A stretch of 64,000 nucleotides of DNA from Eonycteris spelaea (Eukaryota; Chordata; Mammalia; Chiroptera; Pteropodidae). The stretch is taken from NCBI GenBank assembly GCA_003508835.1, contig PUFA01000170.1, positions 1,364,001-1,428,000 of the forward strand, given 5' to 3'. Each line of letters starts with the position of its first letter. The stretch's first letter is position 1. The notes under the pieces were generated by a model. It did not search any database, was not told the origin of the DNA, and was given only the letters and a program-made list of their open reading frames with translations. The translations under genes and the position numbers were made by a program. Of the stretch, positions 1 through 12,480 are shown in pieces.

Positions 1-74
1 GGTCAATTAACTAAATATACTGGCAGAATTATACACATAAGTCCATATATGTATGTATACCATGACGAGCCTAC

Positions 75-137
75 CTTTACTCCTTGAATTAGGCCATTCA
101 TCAGAAATGTATGTTTAGGGAAGGTTTCATGTAATAC
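75..137 (-). CDS. MFSD14A: MFSD14A coding exon 3
   Basis: This 63-bp exon (21 codons) reads [20 protein letters not shown] plus K. The acceptor is TTTAG just right of 137 and the donor GTAGGC is at 74-69. It is too short to show up as a long ORF and was found by reading the minus strand next to the left edge. Exon 4 would lie outside the window. Confidence 0.95.
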
Positions 138-3100
138 CTAAAGAATAAAAACAAAATAAAAATCTCATGCTGCATTTTAGTCTTAGTAAAACATCAACAT
201 TTATATTTTAAAACATCCCTTCATAATAAAATCTAATTTCATATAAATATTCAGACTTGTATGACTATGCATGAGTAAATAACCAAACATTTATATGGCA
301 TTTACTATGTCCCAAGGCATTAAACTGAGCACTTTACATATATTATCACCTTTAATCCCTCATGACAACTCTCCTAGAAAACTGATACACAGGGGTCAAA
401 TGTCTTGTCCAAGATTACACAGTAAGAGGCAAAACTGAAACTGAACACAGAAGTCCGGCTTGAAAGTCCATGCTTTTAATCACTAAACTATTCTGCTTCC
501 TACATATAACTGACTGACTTACAACCCCTTTACAGACACGTTATATTATCTAAGATAGGACATAGAGAACAAACAGGAAAGTTAACTGCCAAACAGTAGA
601 TCTAAGATTCCATAAAGGAAAAAAAATCCCAAATTATGAAAATGTATAACTATCCTATCCTTTTCACAGCCTGGTCTCAAACCACATAGCAACAATTTGT
701 CCGCTAAGTAGCAACTGAACCATGGGAATCCTTGGTTTAAAAAGCAACCGGAGGAAAGATAAACTGAAAAAATTAAAAGCAGCAGCTACTATATACAGCC
801 TACATGTCAGAGGCTTTATATATACTCTTTTATTTAATCTTAACATTATAAATTAAATAACATTACCACTTTACCAATGAAGCAACTGAGTTCTTGCTTG
901 TCTTAAAGGCAAATGCTTCTTTCATTATAGTATACTGTCTCTCAATAAAGACAATAGAGAATGGCAAGGTGGGGAATAAGAAAAGTGGAGAAATCTTAGG
1001 AGGGAAAGCTACGCTGAGGCTACTTTCTGACATTTTGCAAGAAAAACCTTTGGAAGGATCAGAATGCTCTCTTTTTCAGTTACTCTCCTGCCAAAAGCTA
1101 GAAATTTCATAAAAATTAACTCACATGTAAACATTTAAAGAATCAGAAATGAAATGTTTTAATAACTTTTAAAAATCTGAGAGTAAAATAGTCCTTAAAA
1201 TATTAACTGCCTTAGGACTATCTCTGTGGCAAAGGATGCTATGCCATTTACACAGAAGTGATGCAGGCGGATGTGAGAGCAGGGTCTGGGCTCCACAACT
1301 TGGACCACACATTTAGCAGCTTGAATGATCAAACACTGGTTTAGTATTTCTAGAACCATACATTTGTCAAAAAAGTGAAGTCACTTCTTAGCATTATAGA
1401 TCCTTAGACCTATATCATAAATTCAGCCTCTCAAAGTGTTAGACTTCAGTTCTTCAAAATATTTGTCAGTATAAAATTCTTCTCTGTAGTTAATGTAAAT
1501 CTCCTGGTTGGTGAAGACTCTACCATCCTCCCCTGGGCAGGTCTTCCACGTGGAACACAGGGTTCTATAAGCAATACCAGCTTAAAACAAATCATTACAA
1601 CCACATGCAGTAAAAAAAAAAAAAAAAAGTGTTTTTAACTTCACATTTTTTAAACTAAGGCTATCATAAATCTAAAACCGAACCTTTAATATAATTAATG
1701 GGTCTTAAGACTGGTTATCTGTTAAATGAATTCAAAAAATATCTCTGAAATTTAAAATGTTGAAACTTAAAAAATACATTTTGAAAGTTATGTATGGTGA
1801 GAGAGCGCTTAAAATGCAAATTAAGTGAATTATATCTTCATCCTCATTTTCCCTTTTTAAATGAATGCTATGCTGTGACTATCAAGCACCATTTATAATC
1901 AGTTTCAAAACACATAAGACAGAAATAGAATGTTTAAAGGTTAACAGACTTTTAGAAACTTATAGCAAAGTGCTATAATTTGGTGCTTTCTTCTACTCTG
2001 AAGCCCACCTTTCAGCACACCCCAACATGAGGGTTGAAAATAAGACTGCCAACAAAGTCAACAACAACTAAAATCTCTAAGTTAAAAGCCTCAAAATGAG
2101 CAAAACCTTTTTTAAAAGCCCACATTGAATTATGTTTTAGCCCTCAGTGAATATACTAGATATATGAAGAGAATCAGTGGTATGGCACTAGATGTTGAGA
2201 ATCACTTGTAAAAAATACACTGCCTGGGCCTTGCCCCTTGAAGATTCTGATTTCAGCTAGATGGGTTGGTTGAAAGGCCTAGGTGTTTTGGAAAAACTCC
2301 CCAGGTATACTGTTATTTACCTCTGGTTTAAAAAAAAAAAAATACTGAATTAATAGCACATTCTAACTGCTGAAAATGTTCATCTCTGGCTGGCAAAATC
2401 ACTCCCAATGCGGAAGGTAAAGCCTACCCTGAAGCCAAGAGCTCTTATCAGACTGCTCCTGGCGGCCTGGGGGTGAGCAGGACTGCAGGAGAACTTTCCT
2501 ATCCTCACACATTTCCATATTGCTTAATGTTTACAACAGCCATACACTGTGTCTCTAGCTATAAAAAAAAAGGCATTATATATTATATACAGAGAATGTA
2601 TAAATACAAGTTAATACAAGTATTCCCATGTACAATTTTCCTTAGTGGTATTTCAGATTCTTGCTGTTCCAATGCACAGAGGCCCAAGTCCTCAAAGTAC
2701 CTAGAGCCTAACAAACCCCACCATTCAGATACAACCTAATCTCTACAACTCAATGCTGTTTTGCCTAGGTCTCTGCCCCATCCCCAAAGGTTTCCTCATC
2801 ATACAAGAGATAAATGTAACCAAAACACAGTAATTATTTTAAGACATGTATATATTACAGAGGAGATATAACTACAAAAATTAAATTCTGGACTTCATAT
2901 GTAAACTTTTTTTCCCTGAGAGGATACTTGAATTAAAAAATATAATCAAGTGGAAAAGCTAAAAGAATTAAGATAATATTAGTGACAACTCTCCTTGGTA
3001 ATAACTCATCATTTGCCATTTTAAAATTCAAGTATAAAGAAAAAAACGGGAATTAAGAGTAACTTATAACAACCACGGGAAAAGAAGTCTTGCTATAAAT

Positions 3101-6100
3101 CAAATAATTGGCAATAATGTTATAGCAATTATTCTAAGAAATGCAGTTATGCTGACAAAAAAAAAATTCATTAATTTTTTAGTGCCTTCCATTCTCCTAA
3201 CCAGAACTCAATTTGGTAATTTTTAAAGTTTTTTTAAAAAAAGGAAAAAAGGAAAGCTGCTATCCTTTTTTAAATTAACAATAATAATTAAGACTAAGTA
3301 CAAAGTTAGTTTTCCCACATTTATGAAAAATGAACTAATAAACAAGCCTTTATATCTAATTAACTGAATTTCTTCATTGTTCTTCAAGAAGACAGTCTCC
3401 CTTTGTCCAGTTAGGGAAAAAACCAATACTAAAGTTAGACAAAAAGTTGGCATATCTAAAAAATATAAACTGGAAGCAAATCTTAAAAATGGCTATACAC
3501 ACATCAAATTCTGATGACAAATTATGGAAACATTACAAAAAAGCTTTTTTGATGACTTGCTAAGAGTTTACACAAAATTTAAATCTACTAGGCTAGTGGT
3601 TGGGCTGCCCATAACCTCAACAACCTAACATATGGAACCACTTACAACGAGCATTCCCAAGATTAAGCACTGGGACAAAGCAGGCCTAGGTTCAAATACC
3701 AACGCTACTGTTTCCTATCAAAGTAGCAAGCAAGTTGCTTAACTCTTCTAAATCTTAATTTTCTCATCTGTACAACGTGTCTAATACCCTACTCAAAGGT
3801 GGTTCTGGGGATTAAAAGTGATAATGTATGTAAAGTGCTTAGGACTGTGCCTGGGCCCATCATAATATAAATGTATGTGGACTGTTTACTATCACAAACT
3901 CAAGTACTTTAAACCATAGGACTGATGACCCACCAGACAGATTTATGTGTTACAGTGGTATTAACTATAAACAAGCACAATGGAACATGAGGAAAGCTAA
4001 TATAAAGGTGTGAGACCACACAGTTATGATGGCATCTCTGTAGCTCTTGACATCAAATTATTGCAATATAATGAAGCTGCAAATGTCATAATGAACTTGC
4101 ATCATCTGATGAAGTTCCAAATCAGTGTACTTGGTTTATAAAGTTAGAAAATGTCTACATTAATGTTTGAAAGATTCCCATCAAAATATTATTCAACTAA
4201 AAAAAAAAATCACCTTCAAAAAGCCCACTTTCATTTATTGTAAAAATCTATTTATGCAAAACTGATGAGCCATTAAATGAGCTGTTTCCTTCTAAATAGA
4301 AAAGGATCCCAATCAAAACATACTCAAATGAGCATTCTTATAATTGCATGTCAGAGAATTGTTATTAATCACAAAACTATTCTAATTTGCAATACAATGT
4401 TTATTACAAAAGGAACTATATTTATTTGAAATTTTTTCTTCTGAATCTTCTTTTAGCAATACTCATGAATTTATATACTCAAAATAACTGTTAGACATCC
4501 ATATTTCATGTAGATACACATAAGGATCATGAATCCATATAATAAATATGCTAAGAAATATGCAATAAATTTTCTTGAACTAGTACAATCTACAATATGA
4601 TCACTCCATTTATAGACAAGCTTTTTGTAAAAACCTTTTTTATGCAACAACAAACTTATGAAAACATAAGGAAGTATATCGCTTTAAAAATCTGTTCTGG
4701 GATTTGGTAGCTGTATGTTTATCTTAACCACATCTTTCAAGATAAAGACTTCTGCCATTCTCCTTCCTTTGTTCCATTCCCCTTTAAGAGGAGAGAACTA
4801 ACTAGGCACCTGAGTTGTCAAGCTGGCAGTGAGGTCTATTCTAAGGTTCCAAACCTGGGAATTTGGGTAAAATCAACTTAGGCTTATGAAAAGAATCACC
4901 TCCTACATGGTTCTCTCTAGATCCTTGGCTTAAACTAAAAGATATTTGTATCTGGAAAATGCACCTATATGAATGAATCTCAAATAATAATGCTGACTGA
5001 TTCAGGTCAGAGATATCATCTCTCCTAAGCCAGTCAGTAAGAGTCCTTTCATCCAGATCCAAACAGAGAGGGGGCTGAGACGCTGTTTAAACATGTCCGT
5101 GTTCACCTGGAGAATCACACCTGTCTGGCACCACCCCTACAAAAGTAGGGGAGAAGTTGAAAAATTCGACAACTAAAGCAGTAAAATACAGTACTGAAGG
5201 TTCAACAATATTAGTGGGAAAATTAACCATGGATATTAAAAAGAGCTCTCTTTCCCCCCTGAAACTGTAGAGAAAGAGGTTTTAAAGTTAGTGATAAGTT
5301 AAAGATTACTTACCACCAATGTGGGTGCCGTCAATAATCCCCAAGCAAAAAACTCCAAAAAGATGACGATAACCGCATGATAAACACTAGGAGAACCTAT
5401 TCCTTGAGGCTATAAAAACAGATTTTTAAAAGTTAACAGCACATAAAATAAGAGATACCAGGAATAAAAATTTGGTGCTCTGCTTCTCTGGGCATATTCC
5501 AATATTTCATGTTGTACAACCAAAGGAGAGAAGTCTTCTCCTTGGCCCACCAGTACTACATGTGAAAAGATATATTTGGAAAGGACAGTCAAAATTGTAA
5601 AAATATCCCACAAGGTAAAAGAATAGCAATTTCTATCAGGATAGTTGGATTAATGTTAAGTTTCATGTTGACATTTTACAAATGAAACATCAATTTTACT
5701 TTGTTCTGGTATTTCCAACAAAGCAATTCACAGATGCCTTGTTTTCTAACCTTTAGTCATTTTACTGATTCACTTGTGAAAAAACTGTACATTTTTACTT
5801 TGTCAGAGATGCAGTCCCACAACTGTATTCACAAAGCAATAAAGGTCATATTTAAAAAGCAAATGAAAAATTGTAAGGGAAATTCTACATTTGATGATAC
5901 AAATGTAATTCTTCAGCTCTTAGCCTCTAACAGTAATGCTTATAAACAATCTGGTAACACGTGGCAATAATTTAAGAACAAAACTGGGGACTATATCACA
6001 CTAAAAAGTTTTTGCACAGCAAAGGAAATTATCAACAAAACGAAAAGACAACCTACTGAATGAGAGAAGATATTTGCCAATGACACATCTGATAAAGGGT

Positions 6101-9100
6101 TAACATCCAAAACATATAAGGAACTTATAAATTAACAGCAAAAAAACTAATATGACTAAAAATGGGCAAAGGACCTGAATAGATATTTCTCTAAAGAGGA
6201 CATACAGATGGCCAATAGACATATAAAGATGCTCAATGTCCCTAATCATCAGAGAAATGCAAATTAAAACCCCAATGAGGTATCACCTCACATCTGTCAC
6301 AACGGCTATCATCAATAAATCAACAAACAAGTGTTGGCTATGATGTGGAGAAAAGGGAGCCATTGTGCACTGGTGGTGGGATTGTAATTGGTGCAGCGAG
6401 TATAGAAAACAGTATGGAGATTTCTCAAAAACTTAAAACTAGAACTACCATATGACCCAAAATTTCCCCTTCTGAATATTTATCCAAAGAAATCTAAAAC
6501 ACTAATTCAGACAGCTATATGCACCCCTATGTTCACTGCAGCATTATTTACAATAGCCAAGATATAGAAGCAACGTAAGTTGTCAATAGATATGATTGGA
6601 TAAAGTAGAAGTGGTACAAGTATACAATGGAATATTACTCAGCTATAAAAAGGAAATCCTACCAGTTTCTGACAACATGGAGGGACCTAGGGAGTATCAT
6701 ACTAAGTGAAATAAGTCAGACAGAGAAAGAAAAATACCATATGATTTCGCTTATGTGTGAAATCTAAAAAAGAAAATAAATGAACAAACAAAACAGAAAC
6801 AAACTCACAGATACAGAGAATATTTTGATTGTTGCCAGGTGGGAAGGGGGTTGGGGTATTGGGTAAAAAAGGTGAAAGGGGATAAGAAGTACAAACTGGC
6901 AGTTATAGTCACAGGGATGTTAAATATAGCATAGGGAATATGGTTAATAATATTATAATAACTGTAAGGTGTCAGATGGGTATAGACTTATTGGGATGAG
7001 CACTTCGTAAAGTATGTAAACGTGTAATCACTATGTTGTACACATCTGAAACTAATATAATATTATTGTATGTAAACTATAATTGAAAAATAAATTTTTA
7101 AAAATTAAGCACTTAAAAAACAAAAAAACCAATAGGAAGTATTCTAAACTGTCAGAATGTACTTTTAAATTCAACTGTCCTAAATGGTCTGCACTGAATA
7201 AGAAATCATCAAAACATTACATACATTGAGACTAATTAAAAACTATTTCTACATATTTCTTCAAAAAGCAACTTAACAATGTCATAGTACTTTCATCAGT
7301 AAAATGGTACATAAAAGATTAAATATCTACTAAAGTTAACTCATTAAACTATTCTTTACATACATACTTATGTTCTTTTCAAACTGACCAACTGTTCCTA
7401 AACTTCAGGGAAGTATGAGCCCTTTTGGGAATCTCTCTAGAAAAATGTATTGTGAAAGAAAATTGTGCAAGCAACTTCAGGGGAGCAGACCCAAATTAAG
7501 AACTCCTGATACAGAATCACACACCTTACATAATTTACCCTCATTGTGTACTCCTCAAACAGACAACCTACTAGTTAGCCTTATGCTGGCTTCAGAGACA
7601 ACACTAAAACAGAATTTCAAGAAAAAGAAAACTTTAACTTACGGTTAATCAAGTTTGTTTAGAACGGTTCATTTCCTGCAACTGTTAAAAACTGGTAAAT
7701 CTGTTCTAACTTTTTGACAAATCTTTAACAACTAACTAGTTCTATTGATAAATATTAAAACTGGCTGATCGGGCTTACAAAGCTGTCATTAGCAGAAGAA
7801 CAAAGCAAAATAATTTTATTAACATTGTCAAGCACTAGGAAGAAAACTGGAGGGGGTCACAGGTCAGCACCATTGGCCAGGGATGTGAAATACTGTTCAG
7901 AGCAAGAACTGTATGTAGCCTTAGACACCTGACTTTGAATCCACCCACTGGTGAAACACACACTGACTATCAAATGGCAATTTCACTCCCTTTCTTAAAA
8001 AATGTGCACAGTGGTGGTAGTTTGACCAATTATAAGGAGAGAGGTCAAAAAGCAAGTGCCATTTTAAAATCATTTCTATGACTGTATAAGTTATTCTTTT
8101 AAAAGTTATGTTCTTTATTTATAGCTAGAATAGATTAAAATACAAATGCTGCAAAAAATTACCCTGACACTTATCGAAATAAAAATAACCTGATTACATA
8201 TAGGAATAGATAAAGTTACAATAAAAGGTTATCTAGAAATGTGCTGGTATACACATTTTCACTTTAAATATGTTTTTTACCACTTTAATTCACATACTAG
8301 GCCTTGAAGGAATCAAAGATGCATAAACAAAGCCACTATTCTAAAGGGATGTCCAGTGCTCTTAGAACAGAAAGTGAAAATAGTATATCAAGATGATAAA
8401 TGACAATACCCCCATGCCTAAAGCCCTCCAGAAAAGTTTTCATTTATTCTGTGTGCCCCTTGAAAACATTGCTGGAGTAAAAATTGTATTTTCTGCCCAA
8501 AAGCAAGCTATAAATGCACTACAACTTTAATAAATAACAAGATAAAAAAAGGACAAAAAATAATTTCTTCCAAATTTCGAAGGATTTGCAATGAAAGCAT
8601 CTGCTGCTACCAAGTGAATCAAAACTCCAAAGAGAGATAACGAAAGTGAACTTTATTTTAAGGAAAAAAAAGGTGTGTTTCTTGAACTGTTTTATTTTTA
8701 TCTTTTGCAAAGAATACTGATCTTAAAAATTGCATTTGCTTTTATAAAATACAACCTTTTGTTACTTCTACTTTGTAGGTTTTATGAAGAATTTATAATT
8801 TCAAGTTCTTAGAGTTGACAAAGGAAACTAGTATTCTTTCAAGCTATTTCTCTCTCCAAAAAGTAGTTCCTACCAACTTGGTCAAGAGCCAGAACTAGCC
8901 ATACCTGATTTAATCAAATGTTTTAGATTTAAACAAGTATAACAAAAAGATCTTAGGACTTGAATACTGAAGTTTCTTCTTTCACTCAAATGTCAAATCT
9001 ACGACATTTAAGAAATATGACAGTTAACTAAGAGTATATTTTGAAATTGGTTAATATGTCTCTAGCTTTCTAAATTTTAGCATATTGACTGGGCCGTGTT

Positions 9101-10292
9101 CTGAAATGACAAAAAAAAAAGTTATTTCAAATAAATTTAGCAAATCCTTAGTGGTAGCCTATTTACACATTTAGCACTGTGCCAGCAGTTGGTCAGGACT
9201 TCAACAAAATATAAACAAACATGAAGTAAGAGGAACCATTTCTGCACACGTATTTCACCTTTCCTTTCTATTTCAGAATCGGATATCAAAGAATGCAACA
9301 AAGACCAGAAAGTGTAGCAATGGAGAAATTACAGCATAAAAAAGTAGAGGCGAGTTATTTTCAATTAAAAATTCTATGTCCCCTGCTGGTTAACTACAGT
9401 ACATCGCCTAAAGTTTATAGTGATGACAACTGTTTCTAAAAAACAAAATTTTTTCTTGCCCTCAATCTGTCTTCCTTTCAAAGTGTCTTCTTTTGATCCT
9501 CAGGCCATTATCGATTCCATTTGGTATTTTTTATTTTAAAACACACAAAGTGATTTTAAAACAACAGGGTGATTACTGTTTTTGAAAAAGAGCAGATTTC
9601 AGTCTAGGCCCAGGTGTCTTCTGTCACGCTGCTGACTCGGAAAAGTGAAGAGAGCCCACCTTCCAACAGTGTGAACCATTCTGAAAGCAGCTAAGAAGAG
9701 CAGGACACTAACCCAGAACCACGGGGGAGAAGAAAGCGAATCGCACTACGCGTCCCAGCGGGGTCGCCGCGCCAGATGCCACCCAGTTAGTAGCATATGG
9801 ATGGGCACGGACTGCTCCCAGCCCTTTCGAAAGCGCGGCGACGGCTCCGCGGGGCCTGGCGGCGGAGGTGAGGGGCTCGGTGGGTGTGGCGAGAAGACCC
9901 GGCGTCAAACGCTCCCAGCAGCGGAGGCGCACGTGGGGCTCAAGGCCTCAGGCCTCCAGGGGCTGCCGGAGGGCGGGCAGCAGGTGCGGGAGAGGCCAGC
10001 GGCGCCTCCCGGCGCACGGGCCCGGAGGCCGCACACTGGGCCAGGGAGGAGAGACCCCGAAGCCGAGGCCCGGGGCCCGAGACACCATCGCCGCGGATGG
10101 GGTGGGGAGGCGGGAGCATTCAGGACCGGCCGGAGGCGGCAGAACTGGGGCAGAAAGAGGCTGGATGGGGGACCCGAGAGACGTTCCCCGGTGCGGTACC
10201 CAGCTCACCGTGCCTCCATCCTTAATGATGATCTTCTTGGCGAGCATGATACTGCGGTTCGCGGCCCGTTTCTTTTTCTTCCCCTGGGTCAT
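75..10292 (-). CDS. MFSD14A: MFSD14A (HIAT1) transporter, 5' three coding exons, partial
   Basis: Three exons on the minus strand join in frame: 10292-10209 (28 codons), 5409-5314 (32 codons) and 137-75 (21 codons), all phase 0 with canonical AG/GT junctions. The 81 residues match the N-terminus of MFSD14A: a lysine-rich cytosolic start ([14 protein letters not shown]), the [10 protein letters not shown] segment, then a first membrane helix ([14 protein letters not shown]) and the loop [22 protein letters not shown] reaching toward helix 2. MFSD14A is a 12-helix major-facilitator-superfamily protein of roughly 490 residues, so about five sixths of it lies beyond the left edge. Its substrate is not firmly established; it was described as a hippocampus-abundant, sugar-transporter-like protein and mouse loss affects sperm formation. 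It lies downstream of SLC35A3 on the same strand, as in human. No disruption is seen. The identification is secure; only the function is uncertain. Confidence 0.95.
300..495 (-). repeat. MIR-family SINE
   Basis: The plus strand reads the reverse complement of a MIR core and tail: GGCATTTACTATGTCCCAAG, then GAGCACTTTACATATATTAT, then a GTCCAAGATTACACAGTAAG-like segment. It is an ancient mammal-wide SINE, heavily diverged. Confidence 0.75.
2165..2320. repeat. MER5-like hAT DNA transposon fragment
   Basis: GAGAATCACTTGT followed by CTGCCTGGGCCTTGCCC and GAAGATTCTGATTTCA matches the MER5A (hAT-Charlie) non-autonomous consensus as I recall it. It is diverged. Confidence 0.5.
3690..3870 (+). repeat. 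MIR-family SINE
   Basis: The segment contains TTGCTTAACTCTTCTAAATC, TTTTCTCATCTGTACAA and GTAAAGTGCTTAGGACTGTG, the order expected for MIR in the forward orientation. Confidence 0.75.
5314..5409 (-). CDS. MFSD14A: MFSD14A coding exon 2
   Basis: The exon is 96 bp (32 codons), phase 0 at both ends. A pyrimidine-poor acceptor (TTTTTATAG) lies just right of 5409 and a perfect GTAAGT donor lies at 5313-5308. The peptide begins [12 protein letters not shown] and continues into the first membrane helix, ending at TLV. It joins exon 1 (GGT) and exon 3 (VLHETF) exactly as in mammalian MFSD14A. Confidence 0.96.
5410..10208 (-). other. MFSD14A: MFSD14A intron 1
   Basis: The 4.8-kb first intron runs from the GTGAGC donor beside exon 1 to the acceptor beside exon 2. 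It carries a 5'-truncated L1 in the opposite orientation (about 5985-7100). The 500 bp nearest exon 1 is the edge of the CpG island. No other coding signal is seen. Confidence 0.9.
5985..7100 (+). mobile_element. 5'-truncated L1 (end of ORF2 plus 3' UTR)
   Basis: The sequence starts in the L1 ORF2 C-terminal region (AAAGTTTTTGCACAGCAAAG) and runs through the stretches around TGGCCAATAGACATA and GCAAATTAAAACCCC. It ends in an L1 3' UTR with TTGTACACATCTGAAAC and an A-rich tail near 7100. ORF2 is broken by frameshifts, so the copy is dead. It is antisense to MFSD14A. The 3' UTR type resembles bat and other laurasiatherian L1s. Confidence 0.85.
10209..10292 (-). CDS. MFSD14A: MFSD14A coding exon 1
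   Basis: This exon holds the start codon at 10292-10290 and 28 codons, ending in a Thr codon followed by a GTGAGC donor at 10208-10203. I chose this ATG because it gives the known N-terminus [17 protein letters not shown]. The frame stays open upstream, but only from a GTG at 10370 and not from an ATG. A four-codon upstream ORF (ATG at 10300) ends in a TGA that overlaps this start codon. Confidence 0.96.
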
Positions 10293-10400
10293 TTTACCAT
10301 CCTCGAGTCCTGGCGCTGCTGCAGCCACTCCCGGGACGGCCGGCCCCAGCGGCGAGTGCCGTCCCGCCACTACTGCCGGGCCGAGCCGCTCGGGGCGCCC

Positions 10401-10411
10401 GCCGCCATCTT
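10401..10411 (-). promoter_or_regulatory. YY1-type motif near the MFSD14A start site
   Basis: The minus strand reads AAGATGGCGGC, matching the YY1 consensus common just downstream of TATA-less start sites. It lies about 110 bp upstream of the MFSD14A start codon. The same motif holds an ATG that could act as an upstream start if it is transcribed. Confidence 0.6.
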
Positions 10412-10533
10412 GAGGGCCCGGCCTGCCTCGGGCGGCGCGTCACATCGTGCGATCGGCCGACGAGCCCGCCCCGCCCACGTGACGCCGCCCCACCCGCTCG
10501 GCCGCTCCGCGGTCGTGGCGCTGGGAGGAAGCC

Positions 10534-10562
10534 GGGAGGGCGGCGGGAGGGCGGCGGGAGGG
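10534..10562 (+). other. G-tract tandem repeat, possible G-quadruplex
   Basis: The plus strand carries three near-identical units of form GGGAGGGCGGC in tandem, giving six G-runs of three within 29 bases. It lies upstream of the MFSD14A start on the template strand and could form a G-quadruplex. Confidence 0.6.
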
Positions 10563-11349
10563 CGTCCCTGGGCTGCTGGCCGCCCGGACACTGTTTTTAC
10601 GTTCACCGGCTCGCTCAATCCTCAGACAGCCCTGGGCTGTAGGGACCGTTAGAGTCCCCTTCACAGGTGAAGAAATGTAAGTTTCTGTAAATTGTCTGCT
10701 CAGGGAAATAGGACTGACAAACGGTTGTTGCATTGGAATTCTAGCCAGGCATCCTCAACTCTCAGTGCTCTCTCCAGCTGTGTTCTAAACAAAGCGGGAA
10801 CCGAAGGGGACAGTTGAAATCGTTTGCTAGAAATAAGGGGTAAGACAAGGAGTAAAGATGAACTGATACTTTAGAAATAGTCTTGTCCTTCTGGTCCTCC
10901 TAAGAGCTCTACTGGAACACGCCTAGTCCAGCTCCCTAGTCCAGAAAGCTTTTTCCTGTTCCCTGCCAATAAAAATTTACATAACCTGTCACACTTTGTA
11001 GCCCACTACCTGTTTTGCCATGTTGTTTAAAAACCAATTTTATTGGGGGTAGGGGCGGAGCGGGGGGGTGGTGGTGAATTGCTAGAAAGAACAATTGACA
11101 CAAATTGGAATATGGACAGCAGATTAAAGTATGACGATGTTAAGTTTTGATATTCCTAAGTGTACTGTGTTACATAAAAGGATATCCTGTTCCTTAAGAA
11201 ATATACACAAGTCTCAAGGAGTGAAGGGGTGCGTGCTGCCTACCCTCAAATGTTTAAAGAATAACACGTATATATATGTGAAGAGGGGGAAATAAGAGTG
11301 AAAGCAAAATGGTAAGATGTTAAAAATTAGTGAATTGGGGTATGGTGGT

Positions 11350-11845
11350 TTTAAGATATGTTCACACATTCGATGATATTCTTCTCTGGAAGAGGTGGAG
11401 TCTAATTCCCCTCTTGAGTTGTGGGCTGGGCTCAGTGACTTTTCTAGCCAATAGAATAAAGAAGTGACAGCACAGACTTCAGCGGGTAGGTCACAAAAGG
11501 CACAACATCTTCCTGCTAGCTTTCTATCATTAACTCTGGGCTCAAGTCTGGGGAAGCCAGCTGCCATATGGATACTTAAGCAGCCAGGTGTCCAGGAATT
11601 GAGGCCTCCTACCAACAGATAATGAGAGTAATCTTGGGAGCACATCCTCCAGTTCTTGTCAGGCCTTTAGCTAACTGCAACCCCTGCCAACATGACTAAC
11701 TCCAAAAGACTCTGAGTGAGGACCACCCAGTGCAGCCACTCCTGGTTTCCTGACTCTCAGAAACTATAAAAGAAAAAGTACTTGTTTTACACCACTGAGC
11801 TTTGGAGTAGTTGTTACATGGCTATAAATAACTAATACACAAGGT
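11350..11845 (+). mobile_element. MaLR-type (MLT1-like) LTR fragment
   Basis: The region shows MLT1-like blocks in order: a leader with TCTAGCCAATAGAATAAAG, a middle with CTTGTCAGGCCTTTAGC, GAGTGAGGACCACCCAG, then the end ACACCACTGAGCTTTGG and ATAACTAATACAC. It is an old, diverged non-autonomous ERVL-MaLR LTR upstream of MFSD14A. Confidence 0.65.
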
Positions 11846-12329
11846 AAAGAGAATGTTCTTTGAACTATTCCTGCAACTTTTCTGTTAGTTTGAAAGTAAT
11901 TCGAAATAAAACGTTAAAAATTTTGGTTTTCTGTTCCTTCTATGTACGTAACTGACTAGAAACAGAAAACAAGCCAATTTGCATAGAAAGAAAGGCATTT
12001 TAGCCTGATAGATACTTGAAGTTACATTTTCCCATCCAATGATAAATACCATTTGTTTTAAACTATTATCTTGCTGAAACATTTTAGTTGAATTTTAACT
12101 TGAAATTCTTTAGAGAAAGTAATATAAGATAGATTTAATAAGTGAACCCACCCCCCACCCCTGTATCTTGTTTTAGATGATATTGAGGGCTGATAAGATC
12201 ATTTACTGTGTGGTTATTGTTTTTTTATAGTCCCTCAAAATCTTACTTCATCCAGCTGCACCAATTTTACCTTAAGAACTGATTATTGACCATTCAAAAA
12301 AAAAAAAACCATTGAATACCGATGTTTGT

Positions 12330-12480
12330 CAATTTTACTAGACACTGGGGATACATCAATAATAAGATTTTATCTACATGGAGCTTGCATTATACTGCAG
12401 AATACAATTATAAAACAAACATAAAAGATAATTGCAGATTGTGATAAATGCTGTTAGAAATGATGTAGTAAGAAATTTAA
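12330..12480 (-). repeat. L2 LINE fragment
   Basis: Plus-strand text ACTAGACACTGGGGATACAT followed by ATGGAGCTTGCATTATACT matches the reverse complement of the L2 3' end. It is highly diverged. Confidence 0.55.

Larger units (their letters stand above)
138..5313 (-). other. MFSD14A: MFSD14A intron 2
   Basis: This is a 5.2-kb AT-rich intron between exons 2 and 3. It holds two MIR-type SINE fragments (about 300-495 and 3690-3870), a probable MER5-type hAT fragment (about 2165-2320) and several A/T homopolymer runs. I see no further exon; the short ORFs here have no conserved peptide. Confidence 0.9.
9700..10640 (-). promoter_or_regulatory. MFSD14A: CpG-island promoter of MFSD14A
   Basis: GC content and CpG density rise abruptly between about 9.70 and 10.64 kb, in contrast to AT-rich DNA on both sides. 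The island spans exon 1 and its upstream region. On the minus strand it contains a YY1-type motif (AAGATGGCGGC, about 10411-10401), a CACGTGAC E-box (10476-10481, read on the plus strand) and GC boxes (CCCGCCC). There is no TATA box. YY1 motifs of this form usually sit just downstream of the start site, which would place transcription initiation near 10.42-10.45 kb. That position is inference. Confidence 0.85.

Noticed and set aside
10290..10370. An in-frame N-terminal extension of MFSD14A starting at 10370
   Set aside because: The codon there is GTG, not ATG, and the known N-terminus of the family begins at MTQGKKKK (10292).
9801..10652. A 283-codon plus-strand frame across the MFSD14A CpG island
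   Set aside because: It is antisense to a real exon, has GC-driven Arg, Gly and Pro composition, no conserved motif, and several equally open overlapping frames. It is a composition artefact.
11214..11645. A 143-codon minus-strand frame
   Set aside because: It lies in the antisense strand of a MaLR-type LTR and has no conserved motif.
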